Of a DNA stretch of 64,000 bases, positions 62,668-64,000 are shown one piece after another. The position numbers were made by a program, and so were the translations under genes. The notes beneath the pieces are model-generated. The model did not search any database and had not been told where the DNA came from. It was given only the letters and a program-made list of their open reading frames with translations. Within the stretch, counting starts at the first letter, position 1; each line of letters opens with the position of its first letter. This stretch comes from Microbacterium sp. UFMG61 (GTDB taxonomy: Bacteria > Actinomycetota > Actinomycetes > Actinomycetales > Microbacteriaceae): the NCBI RefSeq assembly GCF_015354505.1, contig NZ_JACAFP010000004.1, forward strand, positions 103,497 to 167,496, written 5' to 3'.

Positions 62668-64000
62668 ATGACCGACGCCTCGAATCCGCTGCTCCAGCCG
62701 TCAGAACTCCCGTACGGGCTCCCCGACTATCGCGCGATCAGGCCCGAGCACTATCTGCCCGCCTTCGAGGCGGCGTTCGCGGAGCACCTGCACGAGATCT
62801 CGCGGATCACGATGGTGCGTTCGATGCCGACCTTCGAGAACACGATCGAGGCGATCGAACGGTCGGGAGAGCTTCTCGACCGTGTGGCCCACGCATTCTA
62901 CACGGTGAGCTCCGCTGACGCGACGCCCGAGATCCAGGCGGTCGACGAGCAGCTCGCACCGTTGATGGCCGCTCACAACGACGCGGTCACTCTCGACGGC
63001 ACGCTGTACTGGCGGGTGCAGCAGGTGCACGCGCACCTCGCGGAACTCGATCTCGACGACGAGCAACGGTACCTCGTCGAACGACACCACCGCGAGATGA
63101 CGCACGCCGGAGCCGCCCTCGACGACGACGCGAAGGCGCGGCTCACTGCGCTGAACCAGCAGCTGTCGACACTCGGCACCACGTTCGAACGCAATCTGCT
63201 GAACGACACGAACGACCTCGCGGTCGTGTTCGAGTCCGCAGACGAGCTCGCGGGACTCAGCGCGGGCGAGCTCTCGGCAGCGTCGCGCGCTGCCGCGGAG
63301 CGCGGCCTCGACGGGAAGTTCGTCGTCTCGCTGCCGCTGTTCACCGGGCACCCGTACCTGGCTCAACTCCGTGATCGCGACGCGCGCCGGCGGATCATGG
63401 CCGCCTCTCGAGCCAGAGGATCACGAGACAACGCGAACGACAACCGCCCGGTGCTGCGCGAGATCGTGCGACTCCGCGCAGAGCGCGCTGAGCTGCTCGG
63501 CTACACCTCGCACGCGGCCTACGTCACGGCCGACGAGACGGCGGGGACTCCCGAGGCGGTCGAGCGGATGCTGCGCGAACTCGCCGCTCCCTCGGCGCGC
63601 AACGCCCGCGCTGAGCGGGAAGCCCTGCAGGCCATCGTCGACGAGACCGAGAGCGCTCCCTTCCCGGTCGAGGCGCACGACTGGGCCTACTTCACCGAGA
63701 AGGTGCGCACCGCACGATACGACGTCGACACGAGCGCTCTGCGCCCCTGGTTCGAAGCCGAGCGAGTGCTGCAAGACGGCGTCTTCTTCGCCGCCACACA
63801 GCTCTACGGCATCACCTTCAGCGAACGGCACGACCTGGTGGCCTATCACCCGGGCGCTCGCGTGTTCGAGGTGCACAACACTGACGGCACCGAGCTCGGG
63901 CTGTACGTGCTCGACCTCTACACGCGCGATTCGAAGCGGGGAGGTGCCTGGATGAACCCGATCGTCAGCCAGTCACGGCTGCGCGGCACACTACCGGTCG
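62668..64000 (+). CDS. M3 family oligopeptidase (Dcp/OpdA-like), 5' part only
   Basis: The first 444 residues of a thimet-oligopeptidase-family metallopeptidase; the frame runs off the window end, so the zinc site HExxH is not reached. Family features: LPDYRAIRPEHYLPAFEAAF at the start (shortened: IRPEHYLPAF), PTFENTIEAIERSGELLDRV (about 50), LNQQLSTLGTTFERNLL (about 155) and LRAERAELLGYTSHAAYVT (about 267). It probably degrades imported or signal-derived oligopeptides in the cytoplasm and would fit with the two peptide importers. ATG 62668 is 6 nt after TAGGCT. Cut by the window edge. Confidence 0.92.
   Translation, partial: MTDASNPLLQPSELPYGLPDYRAIRPEHYLPAFEAAFAEHLHEISRITMVRSMPTFENTIEAIERSGELLDRVAHAFYTVSSADATPEIQAVDEQLAPLMAAHNDAVTLDGTLYWRVQQVHAHLAELDLDDEQRYLVERHHREMTHAGAALDDDAKARLTALNQQLSTLGTTFERNLLNDTNDLAVVFESADELAGLSAGELSAASRAAAERGLDGKFVVSLPLFTGHPYLAQLRDRDARRRIMAASRARGSRDNANDNRPVLREIVRLRAERAELLGYTSHAAYVTADETAGTPEAVERMLRELAAPSARNARAEREALQAIVDETESAPFPVEAHDWAYFTEKVRTARYDVDTSALRPWFEAERVLQDGVFFAATQLYGITFSERHDLVAYHPGARVFEVHNTDGTELGLYVLDLYTRDSKRGGAWMNPIVSQSRLRGTLPV

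Overview
The window looks like chromosomal DNA of a high-GC Gram-positive actinobacterium of the Microbacteriaceae, most likely Microbacterium. This rests on the coding style (very high third-position GC, many GTG starts), protein similarity that I recognise by eye, and conserved actinobacterial gene orders: leuS/comEA/comEC/holA/rpsT, rplU-rpmA-obg-proB-proA-nadD-rsfS, and ileS-folC-DUF4233-ndk. I saw no phage, insertion sequence, integrase, CRISPR array or rRNA. One tRNA-Ala(GGC) is present.

Layout. 1-5112: a dipeptide-type ABC importer (two permeases, a fused double ATPase, a binding lipoprotein). 5179-7186: a hydrolase facing an MFS exporter. 7359-11160: rpsT, then holA and comEC on the minus strand. 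11244-15140: a small light/DNA-repair island (DUF2256-DUF3253 protein, iron-sulfur photolyase, FAD amine-oxidase-like enzyme) lying between comEC and comEA. 15224-19842: comEA, leuS, pabB. 19884-22468: DedA, App1-type phosphatase and a putative DNA glycosylase family protein. 22504-26053: minus-strand GH3 hydrolase, NAD(P)-binding protein, flavoprotein monooxygenase and GNAT. 26174-30663: tRNA-Ala, a glycosyltransferase/EEP phosphatase/YjdF-like operon, an AI-2E family transporter and two small proteins. 30767-38095: a long minus-strand housekeeping run from rplU, rpmA and obg through proB, proA, nadD and rsfS to an SDR. 38308-42647: DUF4031, rne with a large repeat tract, VKOR, ndk. 42649-48050: T-box-controlled ileS with folC and DUF4233. 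48099-53123: an unfamiliar four-gene minus-strand operon (P-loop NTPase, ABC exporter with a degenerate ATPase, CapA-like protein, secreted hydrolase lipoprotein). 53397-59003: a beta-helix protein and a second peptide-type ABC importer. 59158-64000: a lipoprotein, valS, a small coupled protein, and the start of an M3 oligopeptidase gene.

Regulation. The most striking sequence-level pattern is that twelve starts in the window (eleven annotated genes and one small upstream ORF) have a -10 hexamer, mostly TAGGCT-like, ending exactly 6 nt before the start codon; two more have 7 nt. This predicts leaderless transcripts. Other control elements: an ileS T-box with the GGTGGTACCGCGG core, a clear rplU promoter, long rpsT, rne and rplU leaders, and several strong terminator hairpins.

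Best candidates for something new: the 48.1-53.1 kb operon with its possible upstream micro-peptides, the competence-locus island, and a 28-codon leaderless ORF that ends in a GTGA overlap with comEC. Functions of these are inference only. The first and last genes are cut by the window edges.
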